A stretch of 64,000 nt of DNA, taken from assembly GCF_040096455.1 (NCBI RefSeq), contig NZ_JBBMER010000001.1, positions 467,549 through 531,548 of the forward strand, in the 5' to 3' direction. The stretch's first letter is position 1. Each line of letters begins with the position of its first letter. Below the pieces are notes generated by a model. That model was given only the letters and a program-made list of their open reading frames with translations. It was not told where the DNA came from and ran no database searches. This DNA comes from Lachnospira rogosae (GTDB taxonomy: Bacteria; Bacillota; Clostridia; Lachnospirales; Lachnospiraceae). This document shows positions 53,519 through 62,738 of the stretch, in pieces. The position numbers and the translations under genes are program-made.

Positions 53519-56500
53519 ATGACTATGAACAAATACAGATTAGGTATTGATATTGGCTCTACAACAGTAAAGATCGCTATTCTTGATGATAATAATAATA
53601 TTTTATTTTCTGACTACGAAAGACATTTTGCTAATATTCAGGAGACCTTACAATCTCTTCTTGAAAAGGCTGTCGCTCAGTTAGGTGAATTTGAAATATA
53701 CCCTGTTATCACAGGTTCTGGCGGACTTACACTTGCCAAGCATCTTGAAGTACCATTTACACAGGAAGTTGTCGCTGTATCTACAGCACTTCAGGATTAT
53801 GCACCTCAGTGTGATGTTGCAATAGAACTTGGTGGTGAAGATGCCAAGATTATATATTTTACTAATGGTATCGACCAGCGTATGAATGGTATATGTGCAG
53901 GTGGTACAGGTTCTTTCATCGACCAGATGGCTTCACTTTTACAGACAGATGCTTCTGGTCTTAATGAGTACGCCAAGAATTACAAGTCAATATACCCTAT
54001 TGCCGCAAGATGTGGTGTATTTGCCAAATCAGACATACAGCCTCTAATTAACGAGGGTGCTACTAAGGAAGATTTATCAGCTTCTATTTTTCAGGCTGTT
54101 GTCAACCAGACAATCTCTGGTCTTGCGTGTGGCAAGCCTATCCGTGGCAATGTGGCATTTCTTGGTGGTCCGCTTCATTTCTTATCAGAACTTAAGCAGG
54201 CATTTATCCGCACATTAAGCTTAACACCTGAACAGGTTATAGCACCTGACCACTCTCATTTGTTTGCGGCAGTTGGCTCTGCTATGAATTATGATGAAAA
54301 TGTATGTGTAAATGTTGCAGATATTATCAAAAGACTTTCAGGCAAAATCAAGCTTGAATTTGAAGTTGAACGTATGGAACCACTTTTTGCCAATCAGTTA
54401 GCTTATGATGATTTCACTAAAAGACATAATGCACATCATGTAAAGACTGCTGATATAATCACTTATGAAGGTAACTGCTACCTTGGTATTGATGCAGGCT
54501 CTACAACAACTAAAGCTGCTTTAGTAGATGAAGATGGTAATTTATTATACTCATTTTACTCAAGCAACAACGGTTCTCCTCTTGATACTACAATCAAGGC
54601 TGTTAAAGACATTTATACAAAGCTTTCACCTAAGGCTAAGATTGTGCAGGCCTGTTCAACAGGTTATGGTGAGGCTCTTATCAAGTCAGCACTTATGCTT
54701 GATGAAGGTGAAGTTGAAACTGTGTCCCACTTCTATGCTGCTGCATTCTTTGACCCTGAGGTTGACTGTATTATAGATATCGGCGGACAGGATATGAAGT
54801 GTATTAAGATAAAGAACCAGACAGTTGATTCTGTCCAGCTTAATGAAGCCTGTTCTTCAGGATGTGGTTCATTTATCGAAACATTTGCAAAGTCGCTTAA
54901 CTACTCTGTTCAGGACTTTGCCAAAGCTGCACTTTTTGCCGAGCACCCTATTGATTTAGGTACAAGATGTACAGTATTTATGAACTCTAAAGTCAAGCAG
55001 GCTCAGAAAGAAGGTGCGGAAGTCGCTGATATTTCTGCCGGTCTTGCTTATTCAGTTATCAAAAATGCTTTATATAAAGTTATTAAGATTGCTGACCCTA
55101 ACGACCTTGGAAAGCACATTGTTGTACAGGGTGGTACTTTCTATAATGATGCAGTATTAAGAAGTTTTGAAAAGATTACAGGTGTTGATGCCATAAGACC
55201 TGATATTGCTGGTATTATGGGAGCATTCGGAGCTGCTCTTATCGCAAGGGAAAGATATGACGGCATATCTGAATCATCAATGCTTTCAATAGATAAGATC
55301 AACCGTCTTACATATGAAACAACACTTACAAGATGTAAGGGTTGTACTAACAGTTGTCACCTTACTATTAATAAGTTCTCTGGTGGCAGGCAGTTTATAA
55401 CTGGTAACAGATGTGAAAGAGGTCTTGGAAAAGAACGAAATAAAGAACATCTTCCTAACCTTTTTGATTATAAATTCCATAGACTTTTTGATTATGAACC
55501 ATTATCCGCTGACCTTGCAGTGCGTGGAACTGTTGGTATTCCTAGAGTACTTAATATGTATGAGAACTATCCTTTCTGGTTCACATTCTTTACTAAGCTT
55601 GGATACCGTGTAGTTCTTTCGCCTCAATCCACAAGAAAGATTTATGAATTAGGTATTGAATCAATACCTTCTGAGTCTGAGTGTTACCCAGCCAAGCTTG
55701 CACACGGACATATAAGCTGGCTTATCAAGAAAGGTATTAAACTCATATTCTACCCTTGTGTTCCTTATGAACATAAAGAGATTGATAACACTAATAACCA
55801 CTATAACTGCCCTATTGTAACTTCTTATGCAGAAAATATTAAGAACAACGTTGAAGAATTAAAGACAGAAAATATAGATTTCAGAAATCCTTTCCTCTCA
55901 TTTGAAAGTGAAGAAATTCTTGCCAAACGACTTAAAGCAGAATTTCCTTTAATTCCCGCACCAGAAATCAAGGCTGCTGTTCACGATGCGTGGGAAGAAC
56001 TGATGCAGTCAAGAACTGATATGCATAATAAGGGTGAAGAAGTTATTAAATACCTTAAAGAAAATAACAAACGTGGTATTGTACTCGCTGGAAGACCTTA
56101 CCATATTGACCCCGAGATTAACCATGGTATTCCAGAACTTATCAACTCATATGGAATAGCCGTTCTTACTGAAGACAGCGTTGCCCACCTTGGAAATGTT
56201 GAAAGACCACTTATTGTTATGGACCAGTGGATGTACCACTCACGTCTGTATGCCGCAGCAAGCTATGTCAAGACTCAGGATAATCTTGATCTTATACAAC
56301 TTAATTCATTCGGCTGTGGACTTGATGCAGTTACTACAGATGCCGTTAATGATATTCTTACTAAGTCTGGCAAAATATATACAGTTCTTAAAATTGATGA
56401 GGTTAATAACCTTGGTGCTGCAAGAATACGTGTCAGATCACTTATTGCCGCACTTAAAGTAAGGGACAAGAAAAATTACCAGCGACAGTTAGTTTCAAGT

Positions 56501-57739
56501 GCATACAAGCGTGTTGAATTCACACCTGAGATGAGAAAGAATTACACTATTCTCTGCCCTCAGATGTCACCAATACATTTTGACCTGCTTGAACCTGCTC
56601 TTAATTCGTGTGGATATAACTTCGAAGTTCTTGCCAATGATAATAAATCGTCTGTAGATATGGGACTTAAATATGTTAATAATGATGCCTGCTACCCTTC
56701 TTTAATGGTTGTCGGACAGATTATGAACGCGGTTCTTTCCGGTAAATATGATTTAAGCAAGACTGCCATTATAATTACGCAGACTGGTGGTGGCTGTCGT
56801 GCTTCTAACTATATTGGATTTATAAGACGTGCTCTTGAGAAAGCTAATCTTGCATACATACCAGTTATTTCTTTAAGTGCACAGGGACTAGAGTCTAACT
56901 CAGGCTTTAAGTATGATCTGCCTATGTTAAAGAAAGCTATGATGGCTATTGAATACGGTGATGTATTTATGAATGTTGTATACAGAACAAGACCTTATGA
57001 GAAGGAAAAAGGCTCTATTAACGCACTTCACGAACATTGGAAAGAGATATGTATAAAGCAGCTTACTTCTGACAAAGTAAGAATGAAAGACTTCAATAAA
57101 AATCTGCGTGATATAGTTCACGATTTTGATAATATTGAACTTCTTGATATTAAAAAACCTAGAGTTGGTGTTGTTGGAGAAATTCTTGTTAAATTTCTTC
57201 CCGCCGCTAACAATTATCTTGTAGATTTATTGGAAGCTGAAGGTGCTGAAGCTGTTGTTCCAGATCTTATGGGATTTCTTCTTTATTGTGCAGAAAATGC
57301 TAACTTCAAACACAAGTACCTTGGTGCTTCATCTAAGTCAGCATTTATCAATAACGTGGTAATTAAATTGCTTGAGTGGTTCAGAAAAGCTGGTAACGAA
57401 GCATTAGCACAGAGCAAGAGGTTTGATGCTCCATCTTCAATTAAAGAAACTGCTGCTCTTGCCAAAGACCTTGTGTCACTTGGTAACCAGACTGGTGAAG
57501 GCTGGCTTCTTACTGGTGAAATGATTGAGCTTATTCATAACGGTGCTGGAAATATTGTATGCTGTCAGCCATTTGCCTGCCTTCCTAACCACATTGTTGG
57601 TAAGGGCGTAATCAAAGAATTACGTGCAGCATTCCCTGAAGCTAACATAATCGCCGTGGATTATGACCCAGGTGCATCAGAAGTTAACCAGCTTAACAGA
57701 ATTAAGCTTATGCTTGCTACTGCTAACAAGAACCTTTAA
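53519..57739 (+). CDS. 2-hydroxyglutaryl-CoA dehydratase activator/dehydratase fusion protein
   Basis: 1406 residues. Two ASKHA ATPase modules in tandem: first GIDIGSTTVKIAIL near 9, GGEDAKI near 105 and CAGGTGSFID near 125; second LGIDAGSTTTKAALVD near 322, DIGGQDMKCIKI near 422 and CSSGCGSFIETF near 450. A cysteine-rich DUF2229 region follows (RCKGCTNSCH, then VGIPRVLNMYENYPFWFTFF near 676), and a C-terminal dehydratase-like region with NDACYPSLMVVGQ and GGGCRASNY. Such proteins drive ATP-dependent low-potential electron transfer; the substrate is unknown. ATG 53519 lies 14 bases after AGGAGG, with a CGGC-TCT-GCCG hairpin between them. Confidence 0.85.
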   Translation: MTMNKYRLGIDIGSTTVKIAILDDNNNILFSDYERHFANIQETLQSLLEKAVAQLGEFEIYPVITGSGGLTLAKHLEVPFTQEVVAVSTALQDYAPQCDVAIELGGEDAKIIYFTNGIDQRMNGICAGGTGSFIDQMASLLQTDASGLNEYAKNYKSIYPIAARCGVFAKSDIQPLINEGATKEDLSASIFQAVVNQTISGLACGKPIRGNVAFLGGPLHFLSELKQAFIRTLSLTPEQVIAPDHSHLFAAVGSAMNYDENVCVNVADIIKRLSGKIKLEFEVERMEPLFANQLAYDDFTKRHNAHHVKTADIITYEGNCYLGIDAGSTTTKAALVDEDGNLLYSFYSSNNGSPLDTTIKAVKDIYTKLSPKAKIVQACSTGYGEALIKSALMLDEGEVETVSHFYAAAFFDPEVDCIIDIGGQDMKCIKIKNQTVDSVQLNEACSSGCGSFIETFAKSLNYSVQDFAKAALFAEHPIDLGTRCTVFMNSKVKQAQKEGAEVADISAGLAYSVIKNALYKVIKIADPNDLGKHIVVQGGTFYNDAVLRSFEKITGVDAIRPDIAGIMGAFGAALIARERYDGISESSMLSIDKINRLTYETTLTRCKGCTNSCHLTINKFSGGRQFITGNRCERGLGKERNKEHLPNLFDYKFHRLFDYEPLSADLAVRGTVGIPRVLNMYENYPFWFTFFTKLGYRVVLSPQSTRKIYELGIESIPSESECYPAKLAHGHISWLIKKGIKLIFYPCVPYEHKEIDNTNNHYNCPIVTSYAENIKNNVEELKTENIDFRNPFLSFESEEILAKRLKAEFPLIPAPEIKAAVHDAWEELMQSRTDMHNKGEEVIKYLKENNKRGIVLAGRPYHIDPEINHGIPELINSYGIAVLTEDSVAHLGNVERPLIVMDQWMYHSRLYAAASYVKTQDNLDLIQLNSFGCGLDAVTTDAVNDILTKSGKIYTVLKIDEVNNLGAARIRVRSLIAALKVRDKKNYQRQLVSSAYKRVEFTPEMRKNYTILCPQMSPIHFDLLEPALNSCGYNFEVLANDNKSSVDMGLKYVNNDACYPSLMVVGQIMNAVLSGKYDLSKTAIIITQTGGGCRASNYIGFIRRALEKANLAYIPVISLSAQGLESNSGFKYDLPMLKKAMMAIEYGDVFMNVVYRTRPYEKEKGSINALHEHWKEICIKQLTSDKVRMKDFNKNLRDIVHDFDNIELLDIKKPRVGVVGEILVKFLPAANNYLVDLLEAEGAEAVVPDLMGFLLYCAENANFKHKYLGASSKSAFINNVVIKLLEWFRKAGNEALAQSKRFDAPSSIKETAALAKDLVSLGNQTGEGWLLTGEMIELIHNGAGNIVCCQPFACLPNHIVGKGVIKELRAAFPEANIIAVDYDPGASEVNQLNRIKLMLATANKNL

Positions 57740-57858
57740 TGTCTGATGTTTACTAAATCAGATTTATTACCGTGAACTTATATAAAAGGCTGAGTGTTGC
57801 ATATTTATTGTATACATATGTGTTATAGAAACATCTGTATATAATAAATATGCTGAAA

Positions 57859-57904
57859 TATTTAATTTCAATATATTGAAATTAAATAATTTCAAGTGTA
57901 TAAT
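57859..57904 (+). promoter_or_regulatory. Promoter with 30-bp perfect palindrome, upstream of small membrane protein
   Basis: TTGAAA (57876-57881) and TATAAT (57899-57904) are 17 bases apart, a near-ideal sigma-70-type promoter. A perfect 30-bp palindrome (57859-57888, left arm TATTTAATTTCAATA) covers the -35 element, the expected place for a repressor operator. Confidence 0.7.
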
Positions 57905-57927
57905 ACTAATAAATGGAGGTCGGTAAT

Positions 57928-58047
57928 ATGAACTTTTTATTATTTTTAGGACCAATTATTGGTGTTGCAGTTGCTATATTTGCAGTTGTAGTAATTATTG
58001 CTGTAATAGGAGCTGTTGCAGGTTCAGAAGAAGATTTTGATGAATAG
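57928..58047 (+). CDS. Small single-span membrane protein, 39 residues
   Basis: ATG 57928 to TAG 58045-58047, with GGAGG eight bases upstream and a strong promoter. The product starts MNFLLFLGPIIGVAVAIFAV, stays hydrophobic to about residue 31, and ends with an acidic tail (GSEEDFDE). It has no recognised family; it could be a regulatory peptide, toxin-like protein or membrane-complex subunit. It stands alone between the dehydratase fusion gene and a strong terminator, so it is probably its own transcription unit. Confidence 0.7.
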   Translation: MNFLLFLGPIIGVAVAIFAVVVIIAVIGAVAGSEEDFDE

Positions 58048-58077
58048 ACATTTCTTCCGTAGTTTTATTTTCTAAGT

Positions 58078-58140
58078 AAAAAGCAGCGTTGATTGACAAC
58101 CTACTATTAAGGGTTGTCAATCAACGCTGCTTTTTATTTA
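58078..58140. terminator. Strong bidirectional terminator
   Basis: A perfect 24-bp stem (58078-58101 with 58112-58135), 10-base loop, A-run before and T-run after. It ends the small membrane protein transcript on the plus strand and ung-his transcripts on the minus strand. Confidence 0.95.
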
Positions 58141-58159
58141 TTTTAAAATATTCATAATA

Positions 58160-58834
58160 TCAGATATTCTCTATCTGCCAGTCAATAGGCTCAACTCCAT
58201 GGCTTTCAAGGAATTCGTTACATTGGCTGAAATGCCTGCATCCAAAAAATCCTCTATATGCTGATAAAGGACTAGGGTGTGGACACTTTAATATAAGATG
58301 CTTAGGATTGGTAAGCATAGGTATCTTTCTCTGTGCTGGTGAACCCCAGAGCATATATACTATCGGTCTGTCCTGCATATTAACCGCATTGATAACTGAA
58401 TCAGTGAACTGTTCCCAGCCCATTCCCTGATGTGAATTAGCATTATGAGCTCTTACTGTTAATACTGTATTTAACAATAGTACGCCTTGATCAGCCCATT
58501 TTTTAAGGTAGCCATTATTAGGATAATAACAGCCACAGTCATCGTGTAATTCTTTATATATATTCTGTAGTGACTTAGGAATAGGATTGCCCGGAAGAAC
58601 CGAAAAACTAAGCCCATGTGCCTGATTTACCTCGTGATATGGGTCTTGTCCTAATATGAGCACTTTAACATCTTTTAAAGGTGTAAAATGAAATGCATTA
58701 AAAATATCGTCTGCTGGAGGATAGACAACACATCTGCTATATTCGTCTTTTACAAATGTATACAACTTTTTGTAATAATCTTTCTTAAATTCATCACTTA
58801 AAGCATCTTTCCAATCATTAGTTATCATTGACAT
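58160..58834 (-). CDS. ung: Uracil-DNA glycosylase
   Basis: Removes uracil from DNA. Catalytic GQDPYH near residue 60 and the C-terminal HPSPLSAYRGF near 185 are intact; length 224 is normal for family 1. ATG 58834 follows GGAGG by eight bases; a TTG at 58849 is the outer limit of the frame. It is the last gene of a run with hisF, hisH and an unknown membrane protein. Confidence 0.95.
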   Translation of the reverse strand: MSMITNDWKDALSDEFKKDYYKKLYTFVKDEYSRCVVYPPADDIFNAFHFTPLKDVKVLILGQDPYHEVNQAHGLSFSVLPGNPIPKSLQNIYKELHDDCGCYYPNNGYLKKWADQGVLLLNTVLTVRAHNANSHQGMGWEQFTDSVINAVNMQDRPIVYMLWGSPAQRKIPMLTNPKHLILKCPHPSPLSAYRGFFGCRHFSQCNEFLESHGVEPIDWQIENI

Positions 58835-58852
58835 AATAACACCCTCCAATAT

Positions 58853-59617
58853 CTACTTAACTAATCTTATAGGTATTCCCTTATCAGATAAATACTGCTT
58901 TAAATCATTTATCTCCATCTCTTTATAATGGAATAAAGAAGCAGCTAATGCAGCATCTGCCATACCTTCTGTAAAGGCATCATAAAAATGCTCCATATTG
59001 CCAGCCCCACCAGAGGCTATAACTGGAATTGATACATTAGAGGCAACCTCTCTTGTAAGTTCAATATCGTATCCTGCTTTAGTACCATCACAGTCCATAC
59101 TTGTAAGAAGTATCTCTCCTGCTCCAAGCTGTTCTGCCTTAACAGCCCACTCAACAGCATCAATATTCATATCAACTCTTCCACCATTCTTATAAATGCT
59201 CCAATGACCATCTTCCTGTCTTTTGGCATCTATTGCAACAACCACACATTGACTGCCGAACTTATCAGCCGCCCTTGATATAAGTGTTGGATCCATAATT
59301 GCCGCTGAATTAATAGATATCTTATCAGCACCTTCTCTTAAAAGCACCTTAAAATCATCTACTGTTCGTATTCCTCCGCCTACAGTGAATGGAATAAATA
59401 CTTTTTCAGCAACTTTTCTTACTAAATCAACAGTTGTATTTCTTCCGTCACTTGAAGCTGTTATATCAAGAAATACAAGCTCATCAGCTCCTGATTTGTC
59501 ATACATTGCAGCAACTTCAACTGGGTCTCCAGCATCCTTTAAATCAACAAAATTAGTACCTTTTACAACTCGTCCATCTTTGCAGTCAAGGCATGGTATA
59601 ATTCTTTTAGTAAACAT
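58853..59617 (-). CDS. hisF: Imidazole glycerol phosphate synthase cyclase subunit HisF
   Basis: Cyclase half of the IGP synthase in histidine biosynthesis. Catalytic Asp residues are in IIPCLDCKDGRVVKG (Asp11) and in LTSMDCDGTKAGYD (Asp130 region). The (beta/alpha)8 barrel phosphate sites GGGIRT and ASGGAGN are present. Length 254. It lies 15 bp after hisH; no other his genes are nearby. Confidence 0.96.
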   Translation of the reverse strand: MFTKRIIPCLDCKDGRVVKGTNFVDLKDAGDPVEVAAMYDKSGADELVFLDITASSDGRNTTVDLVRKVAEKVFIPFTVGGGIRTVDDFKVLLREGADKISINSAAIMDPTLISRAADKFGSQCVVVAIDAKRQEDGHWSIYKNGGRVDMNIDAVEWAVKAEQLGAGEILLTSMDCDGTKAGYDIELTREVASNVSIPVIASGGAGNMEHFYDAFTEGMADAALAASLFHYKEMEINDLKQYLSDKGIPIRLVK

Positions 59618-59632
59618 ATAACATTCTCCATT

Positions 59633-60238
59633 CTATAATTCAGCAAAATTTTTAAGTATTCTTAAGCCTGTTTCACTACTCTTTTCTGGGTGGAACTGAC
59701 ACGCAAAAAGATTACCTTTTTCTACTGAAGCATGAATATGTGTTGAATATTCAGTAGACGCTGCTACAATATCATCATTATCAGCTTTTAGATAATATGA
59801 ATGTACAAAATATACATATGGATTAGCATTGATTCCTGCAAACAATCTCGCATTATCCTTAACATTTAAGGAATTCCAGCCCATATGTGGTATCTTAAAG
59901 CCTTCCTTAGCTGGAATTTTAAATATCTTTCCTGGAAGAAGGTTAAGACCTTCAGCTCCTGGTGTCTCTTCGCTTTCCTTGAATAAAAGCTGAAGTCCAA
60001 GGCATATTCCAAGAAATGGTGTATCCTTAGCTACAACATTTTTAATTGTATCTACAAGTCCAAAACGATCCAGATTGTTCATCGCATCACCAAATGAACC
60101 TACTCCAGGAAGAATAACTTTATCTGCCTGAAGTATCTCACTTGAATCTCTGGATACTATAACTTCTTCACCGAGTGCTATTAACGCTTTCTCAACACTC
60201 TTAAGATTGCCTGCATCATAGTCAATAATCGCTATCAT
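59633..60238 (-). CDS. hisH: Imidazole glycerol phosphate synthase glutaminase subunit HisH
   Basis: Glutamine amidotransferase half of IGP synthase. Nucleophile Cys79 in FLGICLGLQLLF and the C-terminal His-Glu dyad in CQFHPEKS complete the triad. Length 201. Its ATG overlaps the TGA of the unknown membrane protein gene (ATGA), so it is coupled to that gene. Confidence 0.96.
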   Translation of the reverse strand: MIAIIDYDAGNLKSVEKALIALGEEVIVSRDSSEILQADKVILPGVGSFGDAMNNLDRFGLVDTIKNVVAKDTPFLGICLGLQLLFKESEETPGAEGLNLLPGKIFKIPAKEGFKIPHMGWNSLNVKDNARLFAGINANPYVYFVHSYYLKADNDDIVAASTEYSTHIHASVEKGNLFACQFHPEKSSETGLRILKNFAEL

Positions 60239-62100
60239 TTTACTGCCTCTCCATATGCTTCTATCTTGTAATAATAAGTAACAAAATCGCTATTAGACAT
60301 ATCTGCTAAAGATATAGCTTCTGTCTCTGATATCTTATATGTATCCTTAAGTGCATTGATAATCTTATCATAGCTTTCCTTCATCTTATCATCTACGCCT
60401 AATTCTTTACCTTCAGCCCTGTATGTCTGATATCTGTCAACACCCTTTATAAGAGCATTAATTGCCTCTGTATTCATATTCATCTTTCTGTAATTAAGAT
60501 ATGACTCATACTGTCTTTGAACATACATAACAACCTTTGACTGGTTATATATTGTCTCTTCATTACCTGAAAGGTTCATACCACTTAAACTATTATAAGC
60601 TTTCTCGTATTCGCCATTGATAAAGTAATCTTTAGCTGCATTTACTTTACTGTTGTAATTGATACTATAGCCAAATACCTGTATAAGCATAATAATTCCT
60701 GCTATAAGTAATATAAATAAAATGATTGATTTTGGTTTAATCTTAAGAATATCACCTGGTTTAGGTGGTTCTTTAACTTTAACTTTTTTAGGTTTCTTTT
60801 CTTTCTTAGGCTTCTTATCTTTTGCCTGTTTAGCCTGCTTTTTCTTTTCTTCTTTCTTAGCTGCAGCCTGTTTCTTCTTCTCCTCAGCCTGAGCCTTTTT
60901 TGCTTCCTTAGCCTCAGCCTTCTGCTGATTTTCTATTTGTTCCTGTTCTTCTTCAAGCTTACCTTCTTTTTCCTGCCTAATCTTAAACTGCTGATACCTA
61001 TACTTAATCTTAGCAATTAAGCCCTTCTTAGGTGCTTCTGGCTGGTCAAGATTAGCTTTACCATGAAATACCTCATCAATGAGCTTCTCATTCTCATCCT
61101 GCTCTTTTCCATCATCCACTGTGTTAGTCTTAGCAGCTATTGCATTATCAGCAGTCTTTTCAAGCAATTCTCCATCGCCTGTTGCCACATTTGCTTCATT
61201 AAGATCATCTTCAATACTTTCAAAGAAAATGTCTTTTATAACAGAAAAAATACCTTTTTTATCTTTTTTCTTTTGCTTTTTGTTGTGCTTCTTTTTCATA
61301 GAAGCTTTATCAGCCTGTGCTTCATCGGCATCTGAAGCTTTATTCTGCACACTGTCTTTATTAGCTGCTTCTGTGCCATTGTCATCAGATGTGCTATCTG
61401 AAGCTGCATTTGCCTCATTATCAGCATTGCCTAAAGAAGCATTATCTGCTGATGAAGCTGAATTATCGGATGATGTATCCTCAGCAGCTACCTCATCTTC
61501 TGACTGCATACCGTTCTCTTTAAGAAGCTCATTCATAGATGATTCATCTGCATTATCATTCATCTCACCTATAAGATCATCCAAATTCATACTTGCAAGA
61601 CGGTCTTTTTCGGTATCTGATAAACCCATATCATCCATAAGCTCATCGTTCTTATCAAGATTAGTACCAGCAGCTTCATCAACTGGAGTGTCATCTAACA
61701 TCTTATCAATAGCTTCATCTGCCTGCTTATCCTTAGATGTATCATCTGCTTCTGTCTGCTTATCTGCTTCCTGTGCCTTCTTAGCAACTTCCTCAGGAGT
61801 TAATTCTGATACTGTATCATCAGTTATAAATGTTTCCTCCGTATCAGAAGCCGCCATATGACGAGGAACTGTCATAACATCTTTTAATAAATCTTCTATA
61901 TTATCGTCATTAAGATTTCCATCCTCATCATCATATATATTTTCAAATTTAGTACTCTTCTCATTAGACTTTTCAAAGGCTTCCCTTACCTGCTCTTTGA
62001 TCTGTTCTTCCTCTTCATCCTTATTCTCTGATTGTGCATTCTCATCTTCAGATAATGATTTCAATAAGCCATCAAGGTAATCCTCTTCATTCTCTGCCAC
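60235..62100 (-). CDS. Large acidic/basic low-complexity membrane protein, unknown function
   Basis: 621 residues; I know no named family. Residues 1-260 are acidic and Ser/Asp/Asn-rich; 268-282 is a Lys patch; 370-450 is an Ala/Glu/Lys coiled-coil-like, increasingly basic stretch. A single membrane helix (about 458-480, IILFILLIAGIIMLIQVFG) is followed by an outside domain of about 140 residues with a TPR-like start (AKDYFINGEYEKAYNSL). The likely orientation is a large cytosolic part and a small outside domain. It is coupled with hisH by a four-base overlap. Confidence 0.8.
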   Translation of the reverse strand: MAENEEDYLDGLLKSLSEDENAQSENKDEEEEQIKEQVREAFEKSNEKSTKFENIYDDEDGNLNDDNIEDLLKDVMTVPRHMAASDTEETFITDDTVSELTPEEVAKKAQEADKQTEADDTSKDKQADEAIDKMLDDTPVDEAAGTNLDKNDELMDDMGLSDTEKDRLASMNLDDLIGEMNDNADESSMNELLKENGMQSEDEVAAEDTSSDNSASSADNASLGNADNEANAASDSTSDDNGTEAANKDSVQNKASDADEAQADKASMKKKHNKKQKKKDKKGIFSVIKDIFFESIEDDLNEANVATGDGELLEKTADNAIAAKTNTVDDGKEQDENEKLIDEVFHGKANLDQPEAPKKGLIAKIKYRYQQFKIRQEKEGKLEEEQEQIENQQKAEAKEAKKAQAEEKKKQAAAKKEEKKKQAKQAKDKKPKKEKKPKKVKVKEPPKPGDILKIKPKSIILFILLIAGIIMLIQVFGYSINYNSKVNAAKDYFINGEYEKAYNSLSGMNLSGNEETIYNQSKVVMYVQRQYESYLNYRKMNMNTEAINALIKGVDRYQTYRAEGKELGVDDKMKESYDKIINALKDTYKISETEAISLADMSNSDFVTYYYKIEAYGEAVK

Positions 62101-62150
62101 AATTCCACCACCTTCGTAAAATTATAAATAAAATTCTACCATAAAGAATA

Positions 62151-62663
62151 TTAATTAACAACATTAACTAACTCTTTCAATACTTCATATGAGTTAATCT
62201 TCATTGTACAAGCTTTGTCTGCTATTTCTTTAGGTATCTGATAAAACGTACTATGTACCCTGTAAAAATGTGCTTTATCATTAATCATAACAATTCTCTC
62301 AAATGGCCACCTTATAAGATTAGGATTGTTAAATCCTTCCCCTATCTCAATAACAAGCAGCTTCTTAGCCAATGTCGCTGATAACCATTTGTTGTAAAAA
62401 TCCCACTGTTTCTCATCTTCATTAATATATGGACAAACCATTCTTTTGGGATTTATTGTTGATTCACCTAGATAATTATGCTTGGTAGACGATATAATAA
62501 AATAATTATTCTTATCAAGAAGTTCACCAAACTTATTAAGCATATCTATAAGATTACCATCATTATTATTAAGTGCTTCATCACCAAGACCTATTAATAT
62601 ATAATCATAATCTTTAACATCTTCTCTAATTCTATTACAGTAATCTTGTAATGTATATTCCAT
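62151..62663 (-). CDS. Sir2-like NAD-binding fold protein (short)
   Basis: 170 residues. The piece YDYILIGLGDEALNN near 20 and the C-terminal LVIEIGEGFNNPNLIRWPFERI near 115 resemble the Rossmann core of Sir2 deacetylases. The Sir2 zinc site and catalytic motif GAGIS...HG are absent, so deacetylase activity is unlikely; nucleotide or NAD binding is inferred. A single PYINEDEKQWDFYNKW segment looks like a binding-loop replacement. ATG 62663 follows GAGG by six bases. Confidence 0.55.
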   Translation of the reverse strand: MEYTLQDYCNRIREDVKDYDYILIGLGDEALNNNDGNLIDMLNKFGELLDKNNYFIISSTKHNYLGESTINPKRMVCPYINEDEKQWDFYNKWLSATLAKKLLVIEIGEGFNNPNLIRWPFERIVMINDKAHFYRVHSTFYQIPKEIADKACTMKINSYEVLKELVNVVN

Positions 62664-62738
62664 ATCTATCCTCACAGCCTTAACAATAAATTATGGTGCT
62701 ATCATTATATAGATAACACCATAATAACATAAATAATA

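Noticed and set aside
57859..57888. Palindrome as terminator of the dehydratase fusion gene
   Set aside because: No T-run follows and it overlaps a -35 element at correct spacing to TATAAT, so operator is the better reading.
61079..61861. 260-codon plus-strand open frame
   Set aside because: It mirrors the low-complexity region of the 621-residue gene; Ser/Phe-rich shadow of Glu/Asp/Lys codons.
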